From positions 1,800,001-1,864,000 of the forward strand of contig JAQISU010000058.1 of assembly GCA_029339505.1 (NCBI GenBank): DNA of 64,000 nt. Direction: 5' to 3'. The stretch is from Unio delphinus. Its lineage: Eukaryota; Mollusca; Bivalvia; Unionida; Unionidae. The translations under genes were made by a program, and so were the position numbers. This document shows, in pieces, positions 14,501 to 24,789 of the stretch. How positions within the stretch are numbered: position 1 is the first letter of the stretch; every line of letters starts with the position of its first letter. Under the pieces are notes generated by a model. It did not search any database and was not told the DNA's origin. It saw only the letters and a program-made list of their open reading frames with translations.

Positions 14501-15658
14501 AAAATTAAGCAGTGTACTTTTTACGATTTTCATTAATCATGCTTTACTTTCAATGTTTCTGTCTCATTACAACAGGGTTTTGCTGAAGGAAAGAGAGGTT
14601 TAAGACGACCAGTGACAGTAAGATTGCACTATTTTGTCTATAGTTGGCATGCTAATTATGGGTGGTGATCACTGCTTTTCAAACAAATTAAGTTGTTCAA
14701 CTCCAGACTGTTTTAGTCAAATGAAAACATTTTTTTCTTCTTCTGGTCTTATTATCTCCCCTGCCTCAAAAGCCTAATAATGCTGTCATCATTGAATTTC
14801 ACATAATTTGCTGTGATTTAATGATTGTGTTTACAATGGATTGGATTCATTCAAGGTTCCAAATGATCAACACAGAGTAATTCTCCTCTGTTTCATAGAA
14901 CTGATAATTTAAATTAGTGTTACACGACTTGTTCAATATAAATGTTGATTATTCTATATATAGCATAATTTATCAGTAAGAAAGAGTGCCTGAATCAAGC
15001 TGCTTAATAGAGTTGTAGTCTGGTCATTCTGTTAAAATACTTTTGCAAAGACTTGCCAATATAGAAGTGTTCATCTAAGCAATTAAACTTGTCTGGAACC
15101 ATGGAAAGTTAGTTAGTTAGTTGTGGTTTAACGCCATTTTTTCAGCACAATATAGTCTATATATGGCGGCCAGTATTATTGGTTGAGGAAGAACCCAGAA
15201 AACTCCCGGAAAGAACCACCGACCCACGAGAAGCTACTGGCAAGCTTTCTCACATAACTACATTTGACGAATCTTAGACTCGAACACACGCAGACAGAGG
15301 TGAGATGGCAGTGGTTCGTAACGGACAGCGCTTTAGACCACTCGGGGCCCCTACCATGGAAAGAATGTAACCATAGTCAACATAATATCCTCACATTTTA
15401 ATAACTGCACACACACACACACACACACATATCTTAAAACTTAAAAAAGTATCTGATCATTTCAGTCTCAGCATGCCACCTAAGAAGGAAGTGACGTGTC
15501 CAAAACTTGATATTACTAGTATGCCTACCCCTTATAACTTAACTTGGCAGTTAAATCATTCTCCAAGTATGGATCTTGCCAATGTTTTATTTAATACAGC
15601 CATCTTGGAGAGAATAACCTCCAAAGTGAAGATCTCTCAACATAGTCAAGGTAGCTAA
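5375..15658 (+). CDS. SLC9B2: SLC9B-type (NHA2-like) Na+/H+ antiporter, C-terminal exons
   Basis: Partial gene with exons 5375-5511, 9764-9987 and a candidate last exon 15466-15658. The product is a cation/proton antiporter of the CPA2/NHA group, a multi-pass membrane protein exchanging Na+ or Li+ for H+. The two secure exons encode the family's signature C-terminal region: a hydrophobic helix (ATLFISLVFRLIVSFLAVF), then FAWMPKATVQ across the exon junction into AAIGALAYD, then a final helix TIAVLSILVTAPIGAAIIS followed by GPRLLHK. FAWxPKATVQ and the LITAPIG-type helix are hallmarks of animal SLC9B1/SLC9B2. Upstream exons with the antiporter core are not visible and probably lie before the window. 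SLC9B1 and SLC9B2 cannot be separated in an invertebrate; the symbol is the nearest vertebrate name. Confidence 0.8.
5640..6170. repeat. Degenerate minisatellite, unit about 80-85 bp
   Basis: About six diverged copies of a unit with GGGGCATACAGTTTTA, CCTTGTCTGTCCATGCATTT and a stretch like GTCAGTGTCTCTGGCACTG. The copies differ by substitutions and small indels, so the array is old. It lies in the intron between the two secure antiporter exons. Confidence 0.7.
6319..7892. repeat. 53-bp minisatellite, about 29 copies
   Basis: Tandem copies of a 53-bp unit built from CAGCACTGTGGTTCATTTAG, GTATCAAGTGATGGCATAAC and AGTGAGTATTTTC. The first four copies carry ATGAACATTTTCTAG instead; later copies are more uniform, with variants such as GCGTAACAATGATT. 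Two copies near 7311 and 7733 lack several bases. The array lies inside the antiporter intron. Each unit contains AG|GTATCAAG and TATTTTCCAG, which resemble donor and acceptor sites. Confidence 0.95.
8481..8562. repeat. Short tandem duplication, about 40 bp unit, two full copies plus part
   Basis: GGCTGCAATTATGGGATAAG followed by a CTGTAATATT stretch occurs twice in a row, then a third GGCTGCATTT starts and diverges. Intronic. Confidence 0.75.
8898..9455. repeat. 45-bp minisatellite grading into diverged copies
   Basis: The unit TATGTACAAGTATGTACTGT plus AGTTGTCACATAGAGGTTAT plus GTGAT is repeated about six times with few changes to about 9196. Diverged copies then keep only the ACAAGTATGTACTGT core up to about 9455. 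Homogeneous copies at one side and degenerate copies at the other fit array growth from one end. Confidence 0.92.
9764..9987 (+). CDS. SLC9B2: SLC9B-like exon B
   Basis: Acceptor TTGTTTCTTTCAG ends at 9763; the preferred donor is GTATGT at 9988. The exon is 224 nt and starts in phase 0 (AAIGALAYDKAIEFNR), followed by a membrane helix (TIAVLSILVTAPIGA), the GPRLLHK motif and a hydrophilic cytosolic tail (ENKITEPPRLQECVDEERG). If the donor is not used, the frame reads through to a stop at 10013-10015 after nine more residues, so an intron-retained short C-terminus is possible. Confidence 0.88.
10016..11961. other. Intronic or intergenic sequence, no further gene recognised
   Basis: AT-rich sequence downstream of the secure antiporter exons. 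A 417-nt open frame at 10334-10750 has no recognisable domain and no splice or family support. A short duplication, GTAAAGTTTTGGTATGGCC, occurs twice near 10623-10660. Confidence 0.4.
11962..12267 (-). mobile_element. tRNA-derived SINE (family 1), minus orientation
   Basis: On the minus strand the element starts at 12267 with CCGCTCCGGTGGCCTAGTGG. It has an A box TGGCCTAGTGG (12248-12258) and a B box GGTTCGATCC (12205-12214), the RNA polymerase III promoter of a tRNA-like head. The body is shared with copies at 34264-34552 and 35261-35529. The 3' end lies beside a (TTTG)n tract at 11943-11961, which is probably its tail. The body resembles SINEs widespread in bivalves, but the exact family name cannot be settled by eye. 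Confidence 0.85.
13019..13320. repeat. About 70-bp minisatellite, four copies
   Basis: Copies begin CATTAGAATGAAAGAGGAAT and continue GTGATAGGTGAATATTTATT, then a TAGTAGATAAG end. The spacing is about 70 bp. The two middle copies are nearly identical and the outer ones are more diverged. Confidence 0.88.
13440..14240. repeat. 81-bp minisatellite with a hairpin in each unit, about 10 copies
   Basis: Unit of 81 bp containing GTGGCAGATCAGGATTTCGT, GTATTTGCTATGTCATATGT and GCAAAGATCATGATCTGCAA. TGATCTGC and GCAGATCA form a perfect 8-bp inverted repeat around a 16-nt loop in most units, and GATCATGATC is itself a palindrome. Because 81 is divisible by three, the minus strand has a long open frame repeating a 27-residue motif; this is a by-product of the array, not a gene. 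Confidence 0.93.
14331..14492. repeat. 40-bp minisatellite, four copies
   Basis: Four nearly identical copies of TGTTTCAAATCTACATGTAG plus GTAAGTCATTGAAGAGACAT. It starts about 90 bp after the 81-bp array, so two unrelated arrays are almost adjacent. Confidence 0.92.
15109..15352 (-). mobile_element. tRNA-derived SINE (family 2), minus orientation, with 11-bp target duplication
   Basis: The insertion is flanked by ACCATGGAAAG at 15098-15108 and 15353-15363, a perfect 11-bp target duplication. On the minus strand it starts GGGGCCCCGAG, has a tRNA-like head with a degenerate B box near 15280, and ends in (CTAA)n. The body includes the reverse complements of GAAAGAACCACCGACCCA and GTGGTTTAACGCCATTTTTT. 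A second, diverged copy is at 32051-32293. The head in this copy has lost part of the A box. Confidence 0.85.
15408..15430. repeat. (CA)n microsatellite
   Basis: About eleven uninterrupted CA dinucleotides, roughly 35 bp upstream of the acceptor of the candidate terminal antiporter exon. Confidence 0.9.
15466..15658 (+). CDS. Candidate terminal exon of the SLC9B-like gene
   Basis: Acceptor TGATCATTTCAG ends at 15465. Exon B at 9764-9987 ends in phase 2 and this exon needs exactly two preceding bases, so joining them keeps the frame open to the TAA at 15656-15658. The tail is about 63 hydrophilic residues (starting LSMPPKKEVTCPKLDIT), which suits a cytosolic C-terminus. C-termini of this family are not conserved, so no motif confirms it. 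A competing 42-nt candidate at 14577-14618 would stop the frame within three codons. Confidence 0.42.
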
Positions 15659-16228
15659 CTCTTCTTGCATGTACGTTCTTATGACAGAAAACTTTCTACA
15701 TTGTCAGTGAGTTCTTCGTGTGATGAGCTTAACCTTACCAAATATATGCACACACTGATGTTTATGGACCATTCCCTTCCCTTACAAGGGATAAGTACAG
15801 TTGTCATTTTTTATTAACACAGTACAATTATTAATCAAATATGGTACTTGAATTTTGCTAAAATGCTGTGTCAGTATTATTCAAGAGAAAGTAAATTAGG
15901 ATTGATGTCCAGGGCAAAAGAAAGAAAAATTTACTTTTGTAATATCAGGTATTTATGTTGAACAGCTTAGTTTTGCTAGCTTTTGTTGTTGGTTGCATGT
16001 TTAGTTTTATTAGATTTTATTGGTTCTTTTCCTTCATGTCACACCCCTTTCTTCTGTTACTATAAAACTTTTAATATATATTTATTTTGCTGTGGTTGTA
16101 CCATATCCGATTATTTCATCAAAAGTAAAATCTTTGTTTTGGTTGAATTTGAATGTATATAAATTTTCTACAACTTTTATACAGTACTCCCGGAGATCCA
16201 AGGTCTTGATTTTAATAATAGAATATAA

Positions 16229-17985
16229 AGCTGGACATAAAAAATGGTGTACTGTACCATTCTATATCCAATCAAGTCAATACAGGACATAAAAATGGTG
16301 TACCATACCATGCTACATCCAATCAAGTCAATGCAGGACAAAAAAATGGTGTACCATACCATGCTATATCCAATCAAGTCAATACAGGACATGAAAAATG
16401 GTGTACCATACCATGCTATATCCAATCAAGTCAATGCAGGACATAATAAATGGCATACCATACCATGCTATATCCAATCAAGTCAATGCAGGACATAAAA
16501 GTGGTGTACCAAACCATTCTATATCCAATCAAGTCAATACAGGACATAAAAGTGGTGTACCATACCATATTATATCCAATCAAGTCAAAGCAGGACATAC
16601 AAAGTGGTGTACCATACCATATTATATCCAATCAAGTCAAAGCAGGACATACAAAGTGGTGTACCATACCATGCTATATCCACTCAAGTCAATACAGGAC
16701 ATAAAAGTGGTGTACCATACCATTCTATATCCAATCAAGTCAATACAGGACAACAAAGTGGTGTGCCATACCATGCTATATCCAATCAAGTCAATGCAGG
16801 ACATAAATAATTGTGTGCCATACCACTCTATATCCAATCAAGTCAATGCAGGACATAAAAAGTGGTGTACCATACCATGCTATATCCAATCAAGTCAATA
16901 CAGGACAACAAAGTGGTGTGCCATACCATGCTATATCCAATCAAGTCAATGCAGGACATAAATAATTGTGTGCCATACCACTCTATATCCAATCAAGTCG
17001 ATGCAGGACATAAAAAGTGGTGTACCATACCATGCTATATCCAATCAAGTCAATACAGGACAACAAAGTGGTGTGCCATACCATGCTATATCCAATGAAG
17101 TCAATGCAGGACATAAATAATTGTGTGCCATACCACTCTATATCCAATCAAGTCAATGCAGGACATAAAAAGTGGTGTACCATACCATGCTATATCCAAT
17201 CAAGTCAATACAGGACAACAAAGTGGTGTGCCATACCATGCTATATCCAATCAAGTCAATGCAGGACATAAATAATTGTGTGCCATACCACTCTATATCC
17301 AATCAAGTCAATGCAGGACATAAAAAGTGGTGTACCATACCATTATATATCCAATCATGTCAATGCAGGACATAAAAGTGGTGTACCATACCATTCTGTA
17401 TCCAATCAAGTCAATGCAGGACATACAAAGTGGTGTACCATACCATGCTATATCCAATCAAGTCAATGCAGGACATAAAAAATGGTGTATCATACCATTC
17501 TATATCCAATCAAGTCAATGCAGGACATACAAAGTGGTGTACCATACCATGCTATATCCAATCAAGTCAATACAGGACATAAAAGTGGTGTACCATACCA
17601 TTCTATATCCAATCAAGTCAATACAGGACATAAAAGTGGTGTACCATACCATTCTATATCCAATCAAGTCACAGCAGGACATAAAAAATGGTGTATCATA
17701 CCATTCTATATCTAATCAAGTCAATGCAGGACATATGAAGTGGTGTACCATACCATGCTATATCCAATCAAGTCAATGCAGGACATAAAAAATGGTGTAT
17801 CATAACATTCTATATCCAATCAAGTCAATACAGGACATAAAAATGGTGTACCATACTATGCTATATCCAATCAAGTCAATGCAGGACATACAAAGTGGTG
17901 TACCATACCATGCTATATCCAATCAAGTCAATACAGGACATAAAAATGGTGTATCATACCATGCTATATCCAATCAAGTCAATTA
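16229..17985. repeat. About 52-bp minisatellite with an internal 155-bp higher-order unit, about 34 copies
   Basis: The monomer contains GTGGTGTACCATACCATGCT, ATATCCAATCAAGTCAATGC and AGGACATAAAAA, with 50-53 bp spacing. From about 16800 to 17330 three monomer variants recur as one block: the marker AATAATTGTGTGCC is found at near-identical places with 155-bp spacing (TTGTG at 16811, 16966, 17121 and 17276). Outside that segment the variants are mixed. All open frames across the array are repeat artefacts. Confidence 0.95.
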
Positions 17986-17989
17986 ACTA

Positions 17990-20959
17990 ATGAAAAAAAT
18001 GCATGACTTTTTTATATTATCTTAGTTATACAACACGGGTTGGGTGTGGCAAAAAAATAACTATGGACTTCCTTCTCATTGTATTGATAATAGTAATGTA
18101 ACAAAAATTGGCACAAAGAAGCATAATTTTTAGAATTTTTATGATAGATTCCATTTGAATCCAGATACTTAATTTTGGGCTAATACAATCACAATAACTT
18201 CTGAAATCCTGTACTTTCTGAAACATTTACACGACATGCCCAAATGGTCTGATCTTTGACTGACAATAAAATGCATCAATCAGTCGTTTGGAGTTCTAAA
18301 ATTGAACTTATGTTTCAGTTTGAAAAATACTTGGACTAAAATTTATCAGAAGGGCAAGTGTCTTGACCAGAATGTACTAGAGATTAACAATTCATTTGAT
18401 GTATATGACTACTTGCCAAAGGTTGGGAGCAAACATTAAATTTATTGAGTGGTTGTTTAAGAGAAACAAAAACCTGTACTTGTTAGAGCTTAAATTTATG
18501 AGTTTGCACTAGTGCATAGTAAAAACAGGCTACAAATAAACTGCTATAAATAACTGTAATGTTGAAGAGAGTTATTTTATGGCACATCGTTGTTTACAGC
18601 ACATTGTCCTATATCAAAATGGCAGAATCTGTAAACATATCAGTATTTGTGAAAGGCAACTGCCATGAATTCTGGGACAAAAACTGAGAATCTCTTAAAG
18701 AAAATGCCGACCTGCCAACTCTTATGAGTTTGCCATAAGTCTTTTGAAAATGACCCTTAAAATACAGTTTATGGCATCATTAAAGCAACAACTCTTGAAA
18801 AATGATTGTCGCCCAAAAATCCAGAAAATTTGTGTTTGATTTTGATCTGGGTTTCATGTTAGAAGTAGTGAAATTGATCAGGGAACAAAACTAACATTAC
18901 AGCACTATGTCAGATGCTTTACATGTATAGTGCACCGATTTGTTCAAATGAAGCATCTGCATGATCAAACTGTTGATCATATCAATTTTTTAATGAATGA
19001 CATCCAGCAAGCAATGCATGTTTTAGGAATCATGGTACTAATTCCGTTCCCATAGTAAACTAATGCAAACACCATGTTACTAAAAATTCAATATCTTAAA
19101 ATGATCAAAAATATTGAGAGGTACCAAAACGTTTTTGAGCTACATAAGGTTTGGAACTAAAATTTGTGCAACTGCACTAGTGGTAAATAAAGTCTACATG
19201 CAGTTTACAAACTTTTCAGTTGAACATAATGTTTATCATCGCCACACGTACTGAATACCGAACTTTTAATTAGGCTATGTTTTCCAGCTTTATAGTAGCA
19301 GTTTATATTTTATTACACCTTACTAAAATCTGGTCAAGCTTATATGAAAAAATCAACTGTCTTACTTAGATGGAATTGTCAGGGTTGGCAGGTCTGAAAA
19401 ATCTGGAAATCTTTGTTTATAAAAAAGAGATTGTGCACTCTCCAGGAAGCAATTTAAGGAGAGTGATTGTGAGCAATTGCACTTCGCAAAACACAAGCCC
19501 TGTAAAGGTGGTCATGGCATTGACTTAAAAACTGCTTCTGACAATTTGGGTGATAAACTTGTTTTGTGGATGTGTCCATTGATCAGGCATTGGTAGCATG
19601 TTGTTTTATGCTAGTTACTTAATATAATAGATTTAACAATTTGAATTTGAAATTTTATAAATTGAGATGGGAAATAGTTAAGACCATTGGATTTTTTGGT
19701 GTTAAATGTGAATGCTAGATAATTGAACTAACATCTGTCAGCTGTTATTTACCATGGATTGAGCAAAAATTGTAAATTGGATGCAATTAGGGCAAATAGA
19801 AGATAGCCTTAGTGGCTTTATTTGTGATGTTACAATAATAGATTAACAATTTTCAGCTTTTTAAGGAACCAACATCTTTAAAAAAATATGCTAAAAGTAG
19901 GAATACAATGTATCTTTTCAAATTATTAAAAAAAAATTATGTTTATTTTTGTATCAACACTTTGTAGTTCTTGAAGCAGTTGGTGGAATTGCTATACAAT
20001 TTCTAGATGCCATGCCACAACTGTACTCTGTCTGAATTTGTGTTATAAGTGTGTTATAGTGGGATTTCAATATTTAGTGTATATATGTTTTGAAAATTAT
20101 TGCCAGAAATAAAATATAACAGTATTATTGGTAAATACTTCTTTAGGCACTGGTATAAAAACATAATCATGGTTTAGTAACACATTCAAGGTCAGAAAAA
20201 AATATGCCTATAAAAATATTTACAAGTATTTATCATTTTTTAAGTGCGTGTTCTTAGAGAGGTATTAATGTTTGTTCTATATTGTCTGCTGTATTGTTCC
20301 TAATGATGGTGATGTAATTGTCATTTATTTCAGACAGAAGCAGTTGCGATTCCTTAAGACTTCAAATATTAATAAACTAAATTTGTTGATGTGTTAATAA
20401 TGCTTAATCATAAATATACTGATTAAAGAGCATGGGCAAGTAAGTTTAGGAAGTGACAATTTTTTATATATTTTTTTAAAAATTCTTCATAAAAATTGTT
20501 TCCATAAACATCATGAATTTAAAACTATCTTTCGAATTAGTTGTCAATTATTTACAGAATTACAATGAAGAGTTTGATAAAAATTAACCTATGCATTGTT
20601 TTTCTTCCATTACAGTCTAATTTCCAGTCATGCAACTGAAGACTTTACAGATCTGTTAATCGTGAATGGAAGCCAACTTCTAAATTGTATGCTGCTTCAA
20701 AGCACCAAGTTTTTACAGAAGCTAGTTACCATAAAAAATATACTGATATTATAGTTTTTATTTCACAGTAACTTGTGAAACTAGAATCAAGAGAAGAAAA
20801 AAAGATTTTTTTTCCACAGAAATTTTGATAATAATCTGATATATTTTAAAACATTTGACTTAAATTTGATCCTCAACATTTGTCTTGTAGCTGAAATAGG
20901 AATATACAATTTAACATTTTCTTATCTTATTTTGATATATGATCATTGTTAGGAGACCA

Positions 20960-20960
<1 letters not shown>
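17990..20960. other. No gene recognised
   Basis: About 3 kb of AT-rich sequence. Some short frames follow plausible acceptors (for example after TTCCATTACAG near 20616), but none shows a known domain. It could be 3' UTR, intron or intergenic DNA. Confidence 0.4.

Positions 20961-20961
<1 letters not shown>

Positions 20962-21035
<74 letters not shown>
20962..21035. repeat. (AT)n microsatellite
   Basis: About 37 uninterrupted AT dinucleotides. It yields open frames of Tyr-Ile repeats on both strands that have no coding meaning. Confidence 0.97.
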
Positions 21036-21038
<3 letters not shown>

Positions 21039-21479
21039 ATGTCAAAGACTGTCTTTGCGTTGTGAGCGAGAGCAAGTGGTTGGGAAAGACAATTCTGTTT
21101 ACTTTGTTGCCTGTCAAATGATATGATGGATGTATTATAAATTGCAATTGTGTTTGAAAGTTTGCACAAATAATCCAGGGGATGATAATACCTTTCCCCA
21201 TTTAGCATGGATAGTTAAAGGTCATTGAGTGGAAAATGAAATTTTATGGAAGTAATGCACAAATTTGAATTTTAGATCATTTTCCTAGTATTATCTTGCC
21301 ATGCTAGTAGGATAGAAATGTAGTCCCCTTTAGCCAAATATGTATGACAGCACTTGAATGATACAAATGTGTTCGGAAACCATCCCACACTTAAAACTTG
21401 ATTCAGATTACCAGGTGCCTGTTTCACTCTGATTTCCAAAGAAATATTTGTCTATGAACTTCATCTTTTCTTGCTTTTG

Positions 21480-22215
21480 ATACTCCTGTCAATATCCAGA
21501 GAGACAATTTTCATCCTCTTTACAATATCCATAGCTGAGTACAGTTATGATACCACTTTACAATATCCATAGATGAGTACAGTTATGATACCACTTTACA
21601 ATATCCATAGATGAGTACAGTTATGATACCACTTTACAATATCCATAGATGAGTACAGTTATGATTCCACTTTACAATATCCATTAATTGATGCAACCAA
21701 GAAACTCCTTAAAATATTACAAAATATATTTTGTATACTACTTCCAATATCGAGATTGATACAATTTTGATACTCTTGAAAATATCAAGAGATACAGTTT
21801 TGATACTACTTAAAATATTCAGAAATACAGTTACAACCCATTTTTACAATGTTTAGAGAGATACAGTTATGATGACCCATACAATATTCAGAAATTGTCT
21901 TGAGAAATATTTGTTGTCTTAGTATATTCCAGATTTCAGAGATAAAGTTTTTGATATTTCTTGCAGTATTCAGTGATAGATAACATTCATACTTCCTATA
22001 ATATCCAGACTTTTAATACTCTTTAAGGTATGCATAGATTTTGATATTCCTTTCAATATCAAAGAAATAGTTTTGATCTTTCTTCCAATGTTCATCAAGA
22101 GATCTAGTTTTCATATTCCTTTTAGTATCCAGGAATAAATGCAGTTTTGATACTTCATCCAGCATTCAGAAATAAATACAGTTGTAATACTATGTACAAT
22201 ATTCAGTCAGACATG
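21480..22215. repeat. Degenerate tandem array, unit about 36-38 bp, with a homogenised patch
   Basis: Throughout this stretch diverged copies of CAATATCCAGAGATACAG and TTTTGATACTCCTT recur. From about 21526 to 21690 four copies of a 38-bp version (TTTACAATATCCATAGATGA, GTACAGTTATGATACCAC) are nearly identical. Old and freshly amplified copies therefore sit in the same array. Confidence 0.8.
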
Positions 22216-22902
22216 TAGGGATACATATAATGTTGATTATGCAACTACTTCCTTCATTACATTGCAGAGCCATTGAAGAAATTCTTTAAATCAAGTTTTT
22301 CTTCAGAAATTAATCAACATGCCTCTGATATAATTTATGATAGAGGAAGTTTATTTATTTTAATTTAGTAACTTGTAAAAGCAATTGTAATTTAAAGAAC
22401 GCCATGGGTATTTTGTTAGAGTATGTAAGAGCTAACTTGATTGACATTATGGCAATTTGTGTCCAGTATACATGTGAATCCTATTTGTGTATCACGATAT
22501 TTAATAAAATCAGTCTTAATATACTTTTTCTGTATTTCACATGTGTTATGTATTAATTTTTATAAGTCAGCTTGATTGAAAGTTTTGTTTTGTAAATGGT
22601 TTGACATTAAAGTAAATATTTTGTATTATACAAATTATTTTTTTAAAAACCTAGTCAGTCACTATGTATCACATGTTACTAATTGCATATTTTATTTTAT
22701 AAGCCACATCACAATTGTTGCAGGGCATATTGAATTATACTTTTGTATCGATGCATCTGTCTGTGATTCTGTCTACTCAGGTTTTATATTTAGATCAATT
22801 TTCATGCACTTGTCCACAAACAGATTAAGCATGATGCTGCTAGGAGGCCTCCATTAGATTTTTGATGGCTAACATGATGCCTATTCTTTCATGAAGTATT
22901 AT

Positions 22903-23402
22903 TTTATTATTTTAGTAAACATTATTGTAATTTACCTCACTGCATGCAGACCTGTTGGACATGTAGTTCTGACATGTACAGATTCAATTGGTCGGAACTT
23001 TATTATTTTAGTAAACATTATTGTAATTTACCTCTCACTGCATGCAGACCTGTTGGACATGTAGTTCTGACATGTACAGATTCAATTGGTCGGAACTTTA
23101 TTATTTTAGTAAACATTATTGTAATTTACCTCTCACTGCATGCAGACCTGTTGGACATGTAGTTCTGACATGTACAGATTCAATTGGTCGGAACTTTATT
23201 ATTTTAGTAAACATTATTGTAATTTACCTCTCACTGCATGCAGACCTGTTGGACATGTAGTTCTGACATGTACAGATTCAATTGGTCGGAACTTTATTAT
23301 TTTAGTAAACATTATTGTAATTTACCTCTCACTGCATGCAGACCTGTTGGACATGTAGTTCTGACATGTATAGATTCAATTGGTCGGAACTTTATTATTT
23401 TT
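22903..23402. repeat. 98-bp minisatellite, five nearly identical copies
   Basis: The unit contains TTATTATTTTAGTAAACATT, GCATGCAGACCTGTTGGACA and GATTCAATTGGTCGGAAC. Copies are almost identical apart from a few positions, so the expansion is recent. The start codons produced in each copy are exactly 98 bp apart. Confidence 0.95.
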
Positions 23403-24445
23403 TCAGCTACGTTTTGTGCAGTCATGCAATGTAAAATGAATTGCTTGAATTCACATACCATATATACTTGAATAAAAGTTGGCTCAAAACAACAAAGATC
23501 TAGATCTACCATCACATTATTAGATACAAAATCTGGGTCTGTGCCATGCTTATTATTTCTCCAGCAGGTTATTTATGCCTTTATTTTGGGTACACTTTGA
23601 CTTGAAAATGTGGTAATGACAACATGAATGCCCTTATCTTGGGTACTAATTTGACTTTGAAAATGTGCCATGCTTATTTTTTCTCCAGCAGGTTATTTTA
23701 TTTAGTTCCATTGTCATTTTTAAACTAAAAATATGTGTACTCTTTGACTTTGAAAATGTGGTAATGGCTACATGGATGCCCTTATCTTGGGTACTCTTTG
23801 ACTTTGAAAATGTAGCAGCTACCACATAGACACCTTTAACTTGAGTAACTAGTTTATTGTCCCTTTCTTAAATAGCTGTAGAGTTTGAGTACTAAATTAA
23901 AATTGCTGACCTTTGACCTCAACCATGAATATATGTTTAAATTAATAATGAACCATTTGCAAGAACAGACATAACCTTACCAACTGACTTGGATGAGCAC
24001 ATTGCGATACTTTTACCTATTTTTATATGACTGTTTGAATTCTTATTAACCTTTGTGGACATTTTAAACTTTATGTAAAATGGTTTTAAATGATCAGTCA
24101 TTAGACACCATGCTGAATAGTTGACTATTGACTATGTTTTGCATGCTTATTCCCATTGTAAAGATTCTTAAAATTAAAGCTTTCTTATAAAATGCACTTT
24201 GTCTAGTTTGAACATCCCTGAAAAGTTGGTTTTATTCTTTATAGTCTTTGAATTTTCCATGAAATACAGAGCACTAAAAATAAGTAAAACATATCACTTT
24301 TAGAATTAAAAATAATGAATAAATAACATTTGATAAAAGTTGTATATCAAGAAGACAACATGGATAGTTTCCCTGTGAGGTTGCATCACATTGCTGTATT
24401 GGCCAACAAATTAATTATGTTTTATTCTTCTATTCTGGTTCTCTT
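23403..24445. other. No gene; weak degenerate repeat
   Basis: GCTTATTATTTCTCCAGCAG and GGGTACTCTTTGACTTTGAAAA-like phrases recur imperfectly at about 23550-23830. Nothing else is recognised. Confidence 0.4.
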
Positions 24446-24451
24446 ATAAAT

Positions 24452-24606
24452 AGTGTTGCACAACTTTTTTCGGCTTTGGGTCCGATTTTCCAAGAACACT
24501 TGTGGGCCGCAGATTTCTGTGTTTTTTTAATTAGCCCTGATTGCTGGACAGAACACGTGCACTGGCCAGATCTGGCCCATGGGCCACAGGTTGTGTACCC
24601 ATGCCT
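24452..24606. mobile_element. Non-autonomous hAT-like fragment
   Basis: TGTTGCACAACTTTTTTCGG at the left and GCCACAGGTTGTGTACCC at the right, with GGGCCGC and TCTGGCCCATGGGCC inside, match the layout of short hAT-derived elements found across animals. Flanking 8-mers CTTATAAA and CTTATATG agree at six of eight positions, a possible decayed 8-bp target duplication. Confidence 0.5.
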
Positions 24607-24789
24607 TATATGCAGTTATAAAGTAACATTTGGAAAATGACCAATATATACTTGAATATGTTCTAAAGTACTTGAATAAATTATCAAGATGAATATGTAT
24701 TTGTTATTCTTGAAAAATTGTCAGTGTATCAGACAGAATGGACAGCTACAAGTCTGATGAACCATCTAACAGCTGTCAATTGGCTTGCA

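Noticed and set aside
14577..14618. Small exon (acceptor ACAG, donor GTAAGA) of the antiporter gene
   Set aside because: Joining it to the exon ending at 9987 gives a stop within three codons; kept only as a possible alternative.
16229..17985. CRISPR-like array
   Set aside because: Monomers are directly adjacent with no unique spacers, and the genome is eukaryotic.
20617..20751. Possible exon after TTCCATTACAG
   Set aside because: About 43 codons are open but there is no family match and no upstream partner of known phase.
20911..21208. Frames of about 95 codons around the AT tract
   Set aside because: Tyr-Ile runs from (AT)n on both strands, without domain support.
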